Origin: Salininema proteolyticum
Lineage (GTDB): Bacteria; Actinomycetota; Actinomycetes; Mycobacteriales; Micromonosporaceae
Direction of reading: 5' to 3'
NCBI RefSeq assembly: GCF_042685645.1
Contig: NZ_JBHUNX010000001.1
Location: 4,216,001-4,280,000, forward strand
Length of the DNA stretch: 64,000 bases
Shown: in pieces, positions 49,313-58,576 of the stretch
How the letters are laid out: each line of letters begins with the position of its first letter
How positions within the stretch are numbered: position 1 is the first letter of the stretch
Notes under the pieces: model-generated
Told to the model about the DNA's origin: nothing
Databases searched by the model: none
Seen by the model: only the letters and a program-made list of their open reading frames with translations
Position numbers and translations under genes: made by a program

Positions 49313-49940
49313 GGCTCACCTCCTGGTACTGGGCGTTCTGTCGAGGACAGGGCGGAGTGCGCCATTGGACCTGGAACTGCGACGGAGCCTCCGCCTGAGA
49401 TCGCGGCGTGACGTACGGGTCCACGGTCCAGACTTCCTCGTGGAAACGAGGCGGTAGATCCGCTCCGAAGACGGCGCGGTCGATGACGGCGTAGACGCGT
49501 TGTTCGAGCGCGAACTTCAAGCGACTGTTGTCGCTGAACAGTGCGTGTCGTTTGGGGTCGGGTGACCAGAAGACGCGGCCGGGGTAGCCCCAGCCCCAGT
49601 CGGCTTCCCCGACGATCAGGCGCTGTCCGCCGGGTTCGATGGCGATGATGACGCCCGTGTAGACGTCGATCTCGCGGACCTCGAACGTCCGCGCCAGAAA
49701 CGACACCGCCCCCAGAACGGTCCCGTCCGTACGCACCGTTCGGGCTTTCGCCCGACCCGACACACGCCCAGCTGCTCGCCTCTGGCTAGCATTCGTGCTG
49801 GTAGTCGTGTCGGACGTCGATTGATCTTGGTGGCCGTAGATGTTGCCGTGGTAGACGGCGACGGCGTACAAGCCGATCGCGACGACGAAGGCGATGGCGG
49901 CGTAGACGTAGTCGGAGTGTTCGTGGAGGAAGGAGTTCAT
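49287..49940 (-). CDS. Membrane-anchored 'EPGG' family protein (paralogue of gene at 14822)
   Basis: 217 aa. N-terminal TM helix (VYAAIAFVVAIGLYAVAVYH, residues ~12-31), Ser/Thr linker (~38-60), then a domain with FLARTFEVREIDVYTGVIIA, IEPGGQRLIVGEADWGWG and LEQRVYAVIDRAVFGADLPP. The same landmarks in the same order occur in the protein at 14822-15268, which lacks the TM helix but has separate small TM genes beside it. The ATG overlaps the upstream stop. Function unknown. Confidence 0.72.
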   Translation of the reverse strand: MNSFLHEHSDYVYAAIAFVVAIGLYAVAVYHGNIYGHQDQSTSDTTTSTNASQRRAAGRVSGRAKARTVRTDGTVLGAVSFLARTFEVREIDVYTGVIIAIEPGGQRLIVGEADWGWGYPGRVFWSPDPKRHALFSDNSRLKFALEQRVYAVIDRAVFGADLPPRFHEEVWTVDPYVTPRSQAEAPSQFQVQWRTPPCPRQNAQYQEVSRDRALSTA

Positions 49941-50203
49941 TAGGGGTGGACTCCTTTCGCGAAGCAGTAGGCGACGAAGTGGGAGTGGGCGCGCATGGTC
50001 TGCTCCAACAGCCAGTCGGCGACGTCATCGCGGATCGACCAACCCGGTTGGGGGAGGAGGAACCGGTCATGGGTGTGGACCATGGCGGCAGTGCGGCCGT
50101 CGACGGTGATCCAGAAAATCTTGCGGGCCGCCCTACGGACGATCTGGACCTGGCGGCCCTCGATGGTGAACGAACCCAGAGTCAAGGGCATCGAGATAGG
50201 CAT
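49940..50203 (-). CDS. Unknown small protein, first of the leftward trio
   Basis: 87 aa; ATG 50203 with TTTGGAGG 6 nt upstream. LTLGSFTIEGRQVQIVRRAA and KIFWITVDGRTAAMVHTHDR are strand-rich; DDVADWLLEQTMRAHSHFVA is helical. No signal or membrane segment. Family unknown. The same trio shape (unknown, membrane, unknown) suggests a small complex. Confidence 0.65.
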   Translation of the reverse strand: MPISMPLTLGSFTIEGRQVQIVRRAARKIFWITVDGRTAAMVHTHDRFLLPQPGWSIRDDVADWLLEQTMRAHSHFVAYCFAKGVHP

Positions 50204-50759
50204 GAAAAGCCTCCAAACTCCCCTGCACGCCTGTTTCAGGGCAGGGGGAACTAAGGAACGGAGCTGGTGTTTCCTCGCCGGGGAACATGGCGAGGCGTGG
50301 CCGTGACGGACCGAACGCGCGTATCTGCAGGTACAGACGCATACGGGCTTGCTCAAGGTCGTTTTGAGCGCACGGCGACTGGACGCGATCGCACGATCGC
50401 GGTCAACTACGGAAAGGCGGCTGGAATCAGCCGAACAGATCAACTACGATGAGTCAGTACAACCGCTCCCTTCGGGGGTAGTTTGTTGGGGCGGCTCGCC
50501 AGGCATGTTTGGTCGCAAGACTGGCGAGCCGCTGTCGTAAGAGAACTGGATGTCCGCTCAAGACCCCGAGCAGTCATCGGAACCGCCCGGCAACCCTCAG
50601 TGTCACCCAAGATTTTGTCGTAAGTCAACAACCACATCGGCGTGTCGGTGTTGGAACGTTCAATGTGCGCGAAAGCGTCCAGAACGGTGTCCGATGGCCT
50701 GCTTCCAGTGCTCTACGCGAGTAAAAGATCGCGAATAGAGAAGTAGGAGCTTTCCCCCT
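50204..50759. other. Divergent intergenic region with two dyads
   Basis: 556 nt between the leftward trio and the rightward four-gene locus. It holds GCGATCGCACGATCGC (50385-50400; 7-bp arms) and CGGCTCGCCAG ... CTGGCGAGCCG (50492-50502 and 50521-50531, 11-bp arms, 18-nt spacer). Neither has a T-run, so they are candidate operators or small-RNA structure. No gene seen. Confidence 0.55.
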
Positions 50760-51011
50760 ATGTCCCTTGATGATGCGCAAGGTCAGATTCAAGCCAATAT
50801 GCAGGCGATCGACGAACTGAGCGCCGGTTGCGACGGCAGCAAGAACACCGTCGGCGAGGTAGCGAACATCCTCGAAGGGATCGGCGCCGGCAACGCCGGA
50901 GTGGTTCGCGAGGCTGAGCGGACGTTGGAAGAGATGGTCGGACTTACCGCGAGTCTGAAGGAAATGGCGGAGAGGGCGTCGCAGCTCGTCTCCCAGGCAC
51001 AGGGCGGATAG
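50760..51011 (+). CDS. Small helical protein, ESX-substrate-like
   Basis: 83 aa. All-helical, no signal peptide, Ala/Glu/Gly-rich: AQGQIQANMQAIDELSAGCD, then a Gly-rich turn (EGIGAGNAGV), then EAERTLEEMVGLTASLKEMA. Two long helices with a central turn recall WXG100-type type VII secretion substrates, but the W-x-G motif is absent. The next gene starts 4 nt later and opens with the same MSL(E/D)(D/E)A pattern. Function unknown. Confidence 0.65.
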   Translation: MSLDDAQGQIQANMQAIDELSAGCDGSKNTVGEVANILEGIGAGNAGVVREAERTLEEMVGLTASLKEMAERASQLVSQAQGG

Positions 51012-51015
51012 TGCG

Positions 51016-51675
51016 ATGAGTCTGGAAGAGGCTCACAGTTCGATTCAGTCCTTGGCACAGGCCGTTACCGATGCTCATGGAGCTGCGCAGGGCACCATGG
51101 AGTCGCTCAGCGAACTCCACAAGGTCTTCACGATAGTCGCCGCTCGCGATCATGCGGCGGTATTGGCTGACGCGCAAGCGACCTACAGGGCCATGATGGG
51201 GCTCTACGAGGCGCTCGGAACCAAGGCCGAAGAGGCTGCCACCCACGTACGAGCGGCCATGGAGCCCGGTGGAGGCGTGCCCTTCACAGTCACAGTAAAA
51301 GAACGAAACGACCCTGAACTCTTCAACGCTCCGGGGCACTTCAATGCCGAGAACCAGGGCACCGACGAGGACCAGGGAAAGACCAAACTTCAACAGTTCG
51401 CTCGAAGGCTAGTCAAGAAGACTGATGGTTTGGCCAAGGCGTCGAAGGAACTTACGAGTGGAGCAACCAACGATGCAGGGCGCTACAATCCCACCGGAGG
51501 TCAGACCCAGGCGACGACACAGCAACCCGAGCCGATTCTGTCCGGGCCTTCGTACCCCGACGTGAAAGTCTCTGACACGATCGGGACAGTGGTTGTTACA
51601 AGTGTGGTTGCGGTGGAGGCAGCATCTCGACTACTAAAGCGAAAACGGAAAAAGGGTAATGATGGAACACAGTGA
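51016..51675 (+). CDS. Helical N-terminus plus C-terminal TM segment, unknown
   Basis: 219 aa. Residues 1-82 are a helical hairpin (AHSSIQSLAQAVTDAHGAAQ ... YEALGTKAEEAATHVRAAM) similar in plan to the preceding protein. The middle (~85-180) is polar and disordered. Residues ~183-205 are hydrophobic (IGTVVVTSVVAVEAASRLL) followed by KRKRKK, a typical stop-transfer end. The linker contains FNAENQGTDEDQGKTKLQQF. It overlaps the next gene by 17 nt. It could be a secreted or membrane-tethered effector; no known toxin domain seen. Confidence 0.6.
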   Translation: MSLEEAHSSIQSLAQAVTDAHGAAQGTMESLSELHKVFTIVAARDHAAVLADAQATYRAMMGLYEALGTKAEEAATHVRAAMEPGGGVPFTVTVKERNDPELFNAPGHFNAENQGTDEDQGKTKLQQFARRLVKKTDGLAKASKELTSGATNDAGRYNPTGGQTQATTQQPEPILSGPSYPDVKVSDTIGTVVVTSVVAVEAASRLLKRKRKKGNDGTQ

Positions 51676-52093
51676 CCACTTCAAAGCCACGATGAGAGCT
51701 ATCGCGTTGGACAGGCCCAGCGATGAGCTGGTGAGCCAGATTCCCGACGACGCTCAGGAGGACTGGGCGACGTTCGTTGCGGCCATGTTCGCTGCGGTCA
51801 TCGGACAGGTCTTCGAACACGACCAGAGCCACGAAGCAGTGAAGAAGTTCGTCAGCGAAATGCGCTACGGATACCGTGAACTGGACACACCGATTTCCGC
51901 GCTCGCCCTCGAAGGCCTACTTCGCGGCATGTTGGGGGAAGAGCACCTTCTTGACGAGGTGACGCCTGAAGAGCAGTTTCGCCTCCAGATTCTGTCGATC
52001 CGAAAGGTCGTCAATGATGTTGAGCAGGTGAATACGAACCTCGAAGCCTACCTGGCCGATGCCGTAACTCTCGCTGAATCACTGGCTGAGTAG
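51659..52093 (+). CDS. Unknown acidic helical protein, paralogue 1 (immunity-like)
   Basis: 144 aa (ATG 51659, second ATG 51662), overlapping the previous gene. Acidic, helical, soluble: SDELVSQIPDDAQEDWATFV, FVSEMRYGYRELDTPISALA and LEGLLRGMLGEEHLLDEVTP. The protein at 52333 has the same layout (IPEDQVQTYLNYLAATFTAF, LRHEYIDAEPKFNPLTAEG, GVIRGCSGELHLMEDIPTNE), so the two are paralogues. Tight coupling to a possible effector and acidity suggest an immunity or chaperone role, but this is inference. Confidence 0.65.
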   Translation: MMEHSDHFKATMRAIALDRPSDELVSQIPDDAQEDWATFVAAMFAAVIGQVFEHDQSHEAVKKFVSEMRYGYRELDTPISALALEGLLRGMLGEEHLLDEVTPEEQFRLQILSIRKVVNDVEQVNTNLEAYLADAVTLAESLAE

Positions 52094-52332
52094 TTGGAAC
52101 TATGAGGGCACTACCTTCGACCTCATTATTCTGGGATCCGCTCTCGAACGTGGGTCCCAGACTATCGCCAGCGATCTTGTTCAAGTCAAGCAATAAGAGC
52201 GACTATAAAATTGATGTTGAACCAATAGCATCACCATAAAGACTGATAGTCGCAATAACCACCGTTCCTGCCACGGTGAATAGTGCGGCAAAAGAACCTT
52301 CAGAGTTCCAAACGAAGAAGGGATTCAGACGT

Positions 52333-52779
52333 ATGGCAGATCCACTTCACTACAGGAAATCTGTTGAGGCTGTCGCAGCGCACTCGCCTGATAAATCCAG
52401 GAAACTCATAGCTTCAATTCCAGAAGATCAAGTTCAAACGTACTTGAACTACTTGGCAGCCACTTTTACTGCATTTCTCGAAGAATATTTTGGAGAAGAA
52501 TACAACCGCGATAAGGTTGCTACTCTGGTTAACCGTCTGCGCCACGAGTACATAGACGCCGAACCTAAATTTAATCCGCTTACCGCTGAAGGTGTTATTC
52601 GAGGGTGTTCCGGCGAACTTCACTTGATGGAGGATATTCCCACAAATGAAGTCGTCCATTACCAGATGCTGGTGATAGGGTCTCTTTCTCAAGATGGCAC
52701 GGTAGTCCGCGCTGATCTGTACAAGGTCCTTGAGACAGCAGATGAGATCATGGCCGAATGGGATTCGGAAGAGGATTAG
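52333..52779 (+). CDS. Unknown helical protein, paralogue 2, in AT-richer DNA
   Basis: 148 aa from ATG 52333 (a GTG at 52276 is possible but has no ribosome site; AAGGG lies 10 nt before 52333). It is a paralogue of the preceding gene, about 240 nt away. Codon use is clearly different from the surroundings, with many A/T third positions. This points to separate or recent acquisition. Followed by a terminator. Function unknown. Confidence 0.68.
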   Translation: MADPLHYRKSVEAVAAHSPDKSRKLIASIPEDQVQTYLNYLAATFTAFLEEYFGEEYNRDKVATLVNRLRHEYIDAEPKFNPLTAEGVIRGCSGELHLMEDIPTNEVVHYQMLVIGSLSQDGTVVRADLYKVLETADEIMAEWDSEED

Positions 52780-52815
52780 GCTCTCCCTTTGACAAAGGAC
52801 CCTAAACAAACGGTA

Positions 52816-52857
52816 TGGACTCCGTGTCGGCATGGGCCTTCGGAGTCCAGACCTTTC
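52816..52857 (+). terminator. Terminator of the four-gene locus
   Basis: Stem TGGACTCCG / CGGAGTCCA (9 bp) around a 16-nt loop, followed by GACCTTTCTG. It lies 37 nt after the last stop. Confidence 0.75.
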
Positions 52858-52907
52858 TGTTCATATGTTCGTATTTTCGTCTGCCCTCTGTCCTTCTCTC
52901 GTCTCTT

Positions 52908-53318
52908 CTATTCGCCCTCGGCGACGATGTCCACCATCCAGTGGATGCCGAACTGATCCACGCAGGCGCCGAATTCGTCGCCCCACATCTGCCTCTCCAT
53001 CGGCATCATGACGGTCCCCCGGGCTGAGAGCTTCTCCCAATAACCCTTCAGGGCATCGCCGTCATCGCCGCTGATGCTGATGTTCACGTTCGTCCCGGGC
53101 TTGTGCTCCATGTCGGGCGGCAGGTCGCCCGCCATGATCGTGAATCCCGCCGGTGTTTTGAGCTGGGAGTGCATGACCCTCTCGCTGAGTTCACCCTCCA
53201 TACCCATATCCCCGTAGGTGCTGATCGTGAGCTCTCCCCCGAGCACGTCGTGGTAGAAGGCCATCGCCTCGCGGGCGTTGCCGTCGAAGTTCAGGTAAGG
53301 ATTGAGAATCGTGGACAC
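52908..53318 (-). CDS. PhnB-like VOC protein
   Basis: 136 aa. LNPYLNFDGNAREAMAFYHD, VLGGELTISTYGD and MHSQLKTPAGFTIMAGDLPP lead to MQMWGDEFGACVDQFGIHWM. This is the 3-demethylubiquinone-9 methyltransferase/PhnB-like subfamily of the VOC fold. Activity unproven for most members. Single gene. Confidence 0.88.
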   Translation of the reverse strand: MSTILNPYLNFDGNAREAMAFYHDVLGGELTISTYGDMGMEGELSERVMHSQLKTPAGFTIMAGDLPPDMEHKPGTNVNISISGDDGDALKGYWEKLSARGTVMMPMERQMWGDEFGACVDQFGIHWMVDIVAEGE

Positions 53319-53391
53319 TGCTTCCTCCTCCGAAGTGCGATCTCACTGGTCATTCTTCCAGCGATCGCGAACGTCGGAGCCCGAATGAGCC

Positions 53392-53967
53392 TCAGGCCTC
53401 GTCCGCGACCTCGTCGTCCAGTACCCTCGACTTCCTCCACGCGACGAACCCTCCGACCGAGGCCAGCGCAACAGCCACCAGGCCGATCCAGACGATCGTC
53501 CACGGGCTCTCAACCTCCGCCGACTCCTCGACGGGAATGATCGCCGCAGTACAGACCACCGGCGCCGTGGCATCGTTGTAAAGGCAGCTGCGGACGGCCG
53601 TATTGCCGGCCTCCGGCACGTCTTCGGCCGTCGCGGAAATATCAACTTCGGTCAAATCCGAACCGGCGACGGTGAGGCCCTCGATAACGAGCGGCTCGCC
53701 CTGAACCACATCATCGCCATGATGCAGGGCGATCTCGGAACCGGCAGACATCTCCAGGCGCATCTCCTGGTCAGCGGCGTGTCCATTATTCAAGGAAACG
53801 GTCAGTCCCCGCTCCGACCCCTCAATGAGCGGCTCGTCCTGACCGGTCATGCTGATCGACATCTGGCCGAAGGCCGGGGCGGCCAGGACTGTGGTCAGCG
53901 CGGCGGCACCCATGGCCGACGCGAATCGCCATCCTCGACGAGCGGGGCTGGATTCAATGGGGTTCAT
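53392..53967 (-). CDS. Secreted, C-terminally membrane-anchored protein
   Basis: 191 aa with AAGGGAAA upstream. Signal peptide (SAMGAAALTTVLAAPAFG, cleavage near residue 35), a beta-rich extracellular domain with two Cys (SCLYNDATAPVVC), then TM helix TIVWIGLVAVALASVGGFVA and a short basic/acidic tail. Immediately downstream (115 nt) on the same strand of the giant adhesin gene's 3' end, so it belongs to the surface-protein segment. No family name. Confidence 0.72.
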   Translation of the reverse strand: MNPIESSPARRGWRFASAMGAAALTTVLAAPAFGQMSISMTGQDEPLIEGSERGLTVSLNNGHAADQEMRLEMSAGSEIALHHGDDVVQGEPLVIEGLTVAGSDLTEVDISATAEDVPEAGNTAVRSCLYNDATAPVVCTAAIIPVEESAEVESPWTIVWIGLVAVALASVGGFVAWRKSRVLDDEVADEA

Positions 53968-54081
53968 TCGGTTTTCCCTTCTGTCCGTTCAAAGAGGGCC
54001 CGCGTCCGCACCGAATCGGCGAACACGGACCCTCTCACTCTCTGCTTCGCGAACCACCCCTATGGGCGTTTCACGGAATCG

Positions 54082-57000
54082 TCACTCGTTGGCGGAGTTC
54101 TCCTCCCGGCGACGCGTCCACGCGAGTGCGGCGATGATCAGCAATCCTCCGAGGAGGGTTGCTGCGCCGAGCACTACGAGCCCGCTGAGCGAGGCGCCGG
54201 TGACGGGCATCGGTTCTGGCTCTTCACCGGGAGCGGCCCCGAGCGTGTGGTAGTGGTCCTCGATCTCGCCGGCGCCGCCGAACCCGGTCGGCGTGATGTC
54301 GTAGAGCCGGTCCGAGGGCGGGTGAACGCCCGAGTCCTGCTCTTCGATCGGATCGTCGTTGACCAGGACGGACGCGGCTTCCTCGGCGGACTCCGGCTGC
54401 TCGCCGTCGCCCTGTTCCGGGCTCTCGGCGATACCGAAGAGACGAAGGCGGGCGTGGTATTCGCCTTCCACCAGCGGTTCGGTCGCGAAGGTCACGGTGT
54501 AGACCTGCGTTCCCGATCCGGCCGGGACGTCGACCTGCTCGAACAGGTGGTCGTCTCCGACGTGGTCGCCGTCCATGTCGACGTCGGTCCAGACGGCGAG
54601 CACGGCGTCGTCACTACCGTCGTTGGTCGCCTGGATGTCCAGGCTGACCTCGGTGGAACCGAGTTCCAGGCCGCGAACCCCTGCGATTCCGTCGTCATCG
54701 GCATGCGCGGCGGCAGTGCCGTGCGGCGTGCCGTCCTCGTCGGCGTGCAGATCCTCGCCGATACCGAGCGTCTCGGTGATCTGGTGGTGGGCCCCGTCGT
54801 TCTCCAGCGTGGTGCCGAAGGAGTCGGGCGCGTCGCCGAAGTCGTGCGCCAGCTTCTGGACCAGGGTCGAACAGCCTTCGGCGTCCTCTCCGGGTTCGCA
54901 GTTGGACCCCGGCGGACCGGTCACGACGTTGAGCATCTCCCCGTCGCCGGCCGGGAACGGGTCCCCGGCGGTGACCGTGTAGGCGATGGTGACCGTCTGA
55001 CCGGGATCGATGTCGCCCTCCCAGGTGATCACCGGCTCGGCATAGGACACCGTTCCGGAGTCGGCGGCGGCGTCGTCGTTGTAGTTTCCGTCGTCCAGCA
55101 CGCCGGTCAAGTCGTCGGTGACGACCGCGTCGGTGTAAGGGCCGGTGCCGATGTTGGTCACCGCGACGGTGTACGACACGTCCTCGCCGGGTCCGGTGGT
55201 CGTCTTGTCCGAGGACTTGACGATCTCCAGCTCGGCGGCGGGCGTCTGGTGCTCGCAGGTGTCGGTCGGGTCGTCCCCGCAGCGCGAGCCGGGTATTCCG
55301 GTGAACGCGTTGCGCAGGACCTTGTCACCTGAGATCGGGTCGTTGACCGTCACCGAGTAGGTGATCGTCACGGTCTGCCCGATCGCGAGGTCGCCGGTCC
55401 AGGTCAGGGTCGGCTCGGAGTAGGCCACGGTGCCGGAGTCGGCGGACGCGTCATCGTTGTACGTCGCGTCGTCGACCACGCCCGACAGGTCGTCGGTGGC
55501 CTCCTCGTCGGTGTAGTCGAGCTGTCCGACGTTCTCCATCGTCACGGTGTAGGCGACGGTGGAGCCCGGAATCAGTTCGTCGTCGGACGGAGCGTCGTTG
55601 GACTTGTCGATCACGACCTCGCCGACCGGAACCTCCGGACTGCACGCCGGATCGTCGGAACCGGGTTCACAGGTCGATCCGGGCGGTCCGGTGACCATGT
55701 TGACCAGGTTGTGGTCGCCTTCGACGGGCTCGCTGACGGTCACCGAGTAGGTGATCGTCACCGTTTGCCCCTCGGCCACCTCACCGGTCCAGGTGAGGAT
55801 CGGCTCGGCATAGGCGATCTCGCCCGAGTCCGCCATGGCGTCGTCGTTGAACACCGCGTCGTCAATGACCTCCGTCAGGTCGTCGGTGACCTCGGCGTCC
55901 GGATAGTCCGCGGAACCGGTGTTGGTGACGGTGATCGTGTACTCCACGGTCGCGCCGGCCACGGTCGATTCCGAGCCGGGGACCTTGGCAATCTCCAGCG
56001 AGGCGGCACCGATATTCGTCGTGCAGCGCGGGTCGGTCGATCCGTCCGGGCAGTTCGACCCGGGCGGTCCGGTGACCGTGTTGTCCAGCTCCGAGTCACC
56101 CGTGATGGGCGAGTCGACCGTGACGGTGTACGTGATCGTCACGGTAGCGCCGACGGCCACGTCGCCCGTCCAGGTCAGGACCGGCTCGGCGTATGCGATC
56201 GCTCCGGCGTCGGCCGAGGCGTCGTCGTTGTAGGCCGCGTCGTCGATGACCTCCGTCAGGTCGTCGGTGACTTCGGCTCCGGTGAAGTCCGCCTGGCCCG
56301 GGTTGGTGATCGTGACCGTGTAAGCCACGTCCTCACCCGGAATCACGGTCGACTTGTCGGCAGTCTTCTCGATCTCCAGCGCCGCGAGCGGCACCTCCGG
56401 TTGGCAGGCCGGGTCGTCGGAACCCTCTTCACAGGGGGATCCCGGCGGACCGGTCACCACGTTGCCCAACTCCCCGTCACCGGAAATCGGGTCGTTGACC
56501 GTCACCGTGTAGGTGATAACCACCGTGCCTCCGACAGGAACGTCACCGGTCCAGGTCAGGGTCGGTTCCGTATAGGAGACCTCGCCCGAGTCTGCTGACG
56601 CGTCGTCGTTGAACGTCGCGTCGTCGACCACACCGGACATGTCGTCCGTGACCGTGGTTCCGGTATAGGCGACAGTTCCGGTGTTGGTGATGGTGACCGT
56701 GTAGGCCACATCCTCACCCGGCTTGGCCGTCGTGGCGTCCGAGGACTTCACGATGTCCAGTGCCTTGACCGGAACTTCCGGGCTACAGGCCGGATCGTCG
56801 GACCCGGGCTCACACGGCGTTCCGGGCGGGCCCGTGACAACGTTGGCGAGGTTGCCGTCGCCCGAGACCGGGTCGTTGACAGTCACCGTGTAGGTGATCG
56901 TCACCGTCTGACCCGCCGCGACATCGCCGGTCCATGTGAGGACGGGTTCGGCGAAGACGACCGTTCCGGAGTCGGCCGAAGCGTCGTCATTGAACGTCGC

Positions 57001-58576
57001 GTCATCGACCACACCGGACATGTCGTCCGTGAACTCGGCTCCCGTGTAGTCGGCCTGGCCCGGGTTGGTGACGGTGATCGTGTAGGCGACGGTGTCGCCG
57101 GGCATCGCCTCGGCGGTGTCGGCCTGCTTCTCGATCTCCAGGTCGGCCAGCGGCACGTTCGTCGTGCAGTCCGGGTCGTCGGAGTCCGGTTCGCACGTCG
57201 ACCCCGGAGGACCGGTGACCGTGTTCGCCAGGTTCGCGTCGCCCTCGATAGGCGACGTGACGGTGACGCTGTAGGTGATCGTCACGGTAGCGCCGGCGGC
57301 CACGTCGCCCGTCCAGGTCAGGATCGGCTCCGCGTAGGAGACGGTTCCGGAGTCGGCCGAGGCGTCGTCATTGAACGTCGCGTCATCGACCACACCGGTC
57401 AGGTCGTCCGTCACCTCGGCGCCCTCGTAGTCGGCCGCACCCGTGTTGGCGATGGTGACCGTGTAGTTCACGGTGTCGCCCGCGTTGGCCGTCTCGGTGT
57501 CGGCGCTCTTGGCGATGTCCAGAGCGGCGATTTCCTCGGTGGTGGTGCAGTCCGGGTCGGTCGACCCGGGCGGGCAGTTCGATCCCGGCGGGCCGGTGAC
57601 CGAGTTGACCGCCGAACCGTCGCCCTCCAGCGGGTCGTTCACGGTCACGGTGTAGGTGATCGTGACGGTCTCGCCGATGGCGATGTCGCCGGTCCACGTC
57701 AGGGTCGGCTCCGTGTAGGAGACGGTCCCCGCGTCGGCCGAAGCGTCATCGTTGAACGTCGCGTCGTCGACGACCTCAGTCAGATCGTCGGTGACCTCGG
57801 CGCCCTCGTAATCGAGTCCGCCGCTGTTGGTCACGGTGACGGTGTACTCGATCGTGCTGCCTGGGACCACCGGGTCGTCGGCCGCAGAGGACGACTTGAG
57901 AATGTCCAGCTCGCCCAACGGCACCGTGGTGGTGCAGGCGGGGTCGTCGGAGCCGGGCTCACATGTCGACCCGGGCGGACCGACGACCATGTTGTCCAGC
58001 GAGTCGTCCCCGGTCGGCGGGTCGTCGACCGTGACGGTGTAGGTGATCGTGACCGTGGAGCCCACAGCGATGTCGCCGGTCCACGTCAGAGTCGGTTCCG
58101 CGTACGAGACGGTCCCCGCATCGGCGGAGGCGTCGTCGTTGAACGTGGCGTCGTCGATGACCCCGGTCAGGTCGTCGGTGATGGTCTCACCGGTGAAGTC
58201 GACCTGGCCGGTGTTGGTGGCCGTGACGGTGTAGGTGACAGTGTCCCCGGCAGAAGCCGAAGTCGTGGCGGCGACCTTGGCGATCTCCAGGGCCTTGACG
58301 GGCACTTCGCTGGAGCAGTCCGGATCGTCCGAGCCTTCCTCGCAGGTCGATCCGGGAGGACCGGTGACGGCGTTGTCCAGGCTGTGGTCTCCGGCGGGCG
58401 GGTCGTCGACGGTCACACTGTAGGTGATCGTGACGGTGGCGCCGACGGCGATGTCACCGGTCCAGGTAAGGACTGGCTCGGCGTAGGAGACCGTCCCCGC
58501 GTCGGCCGAAGCGTCCGCGTTAAAGGTCGCGTCATCGATCACGCCGGTCAGGTCGTCGGACACTTCGGCGTCGGGA
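54082..58576 (-). pseudogene. Giant DUF11-repeat adhesin, C-terminal fragment (split by IS)
   Basis: About 1500 codons of the interrupted gene. It holds the second half of one DUF11 unit and nine full units of ~130 residues (each begins like LEIAKVAATTSASAGDTVTY, with DDLTGVIDDATFNDDASADA inside), then a GEVED-type domain (HDFGDAPDSFGTTLENDGAH). The end is MPVTG, a hydrophobic helix and RRREENSANE, an LPXTG-like sorting signal for sortase anchoring to the wall. In the present sequence this part has no start or signal peptide of its own; an ATG at 58695 lies inside the IS. Adhesin role is inferred from repeats and anchor. Confidence 0.85.
54082..58576 (-). repeat. Tandem DUF11 coding repeats (~390 nt each)
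   Basis: Nine full units plus a partial one, about 390 nt each, highly alike at the DNA level (for example GGACCGGTGACC-like and CCGGTCCAGGT-like blocks recur each period). Two more units lie in the N-terminal fragment on the other side of the IS, giving 11 in the intact gene. Long near-identical repeats invite slippage and assembly errors. Confidence 0.85.

Noticed and set aside
50440..50637. Minus-strand 65-codon frame in the divergent region
   Set aside because: No ribosome site and no protein-like features; it includes the inverted repeat at 50492-50531.
53719..56598. Long plus-strand frames across the adhesin repeats
   Set aside because: They mirror the repeat period of the DUF11 coding strand and have no independent coding signal.
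54082..58576. Regular ~390-nt repeats considered as a CRISPR or satellite array
   Set aside because: The repeats are coding DUF11 domains; period and lack of short repeats with unique spacers exclude CRISPR. No CRISPR array was seen anywhere in the window.
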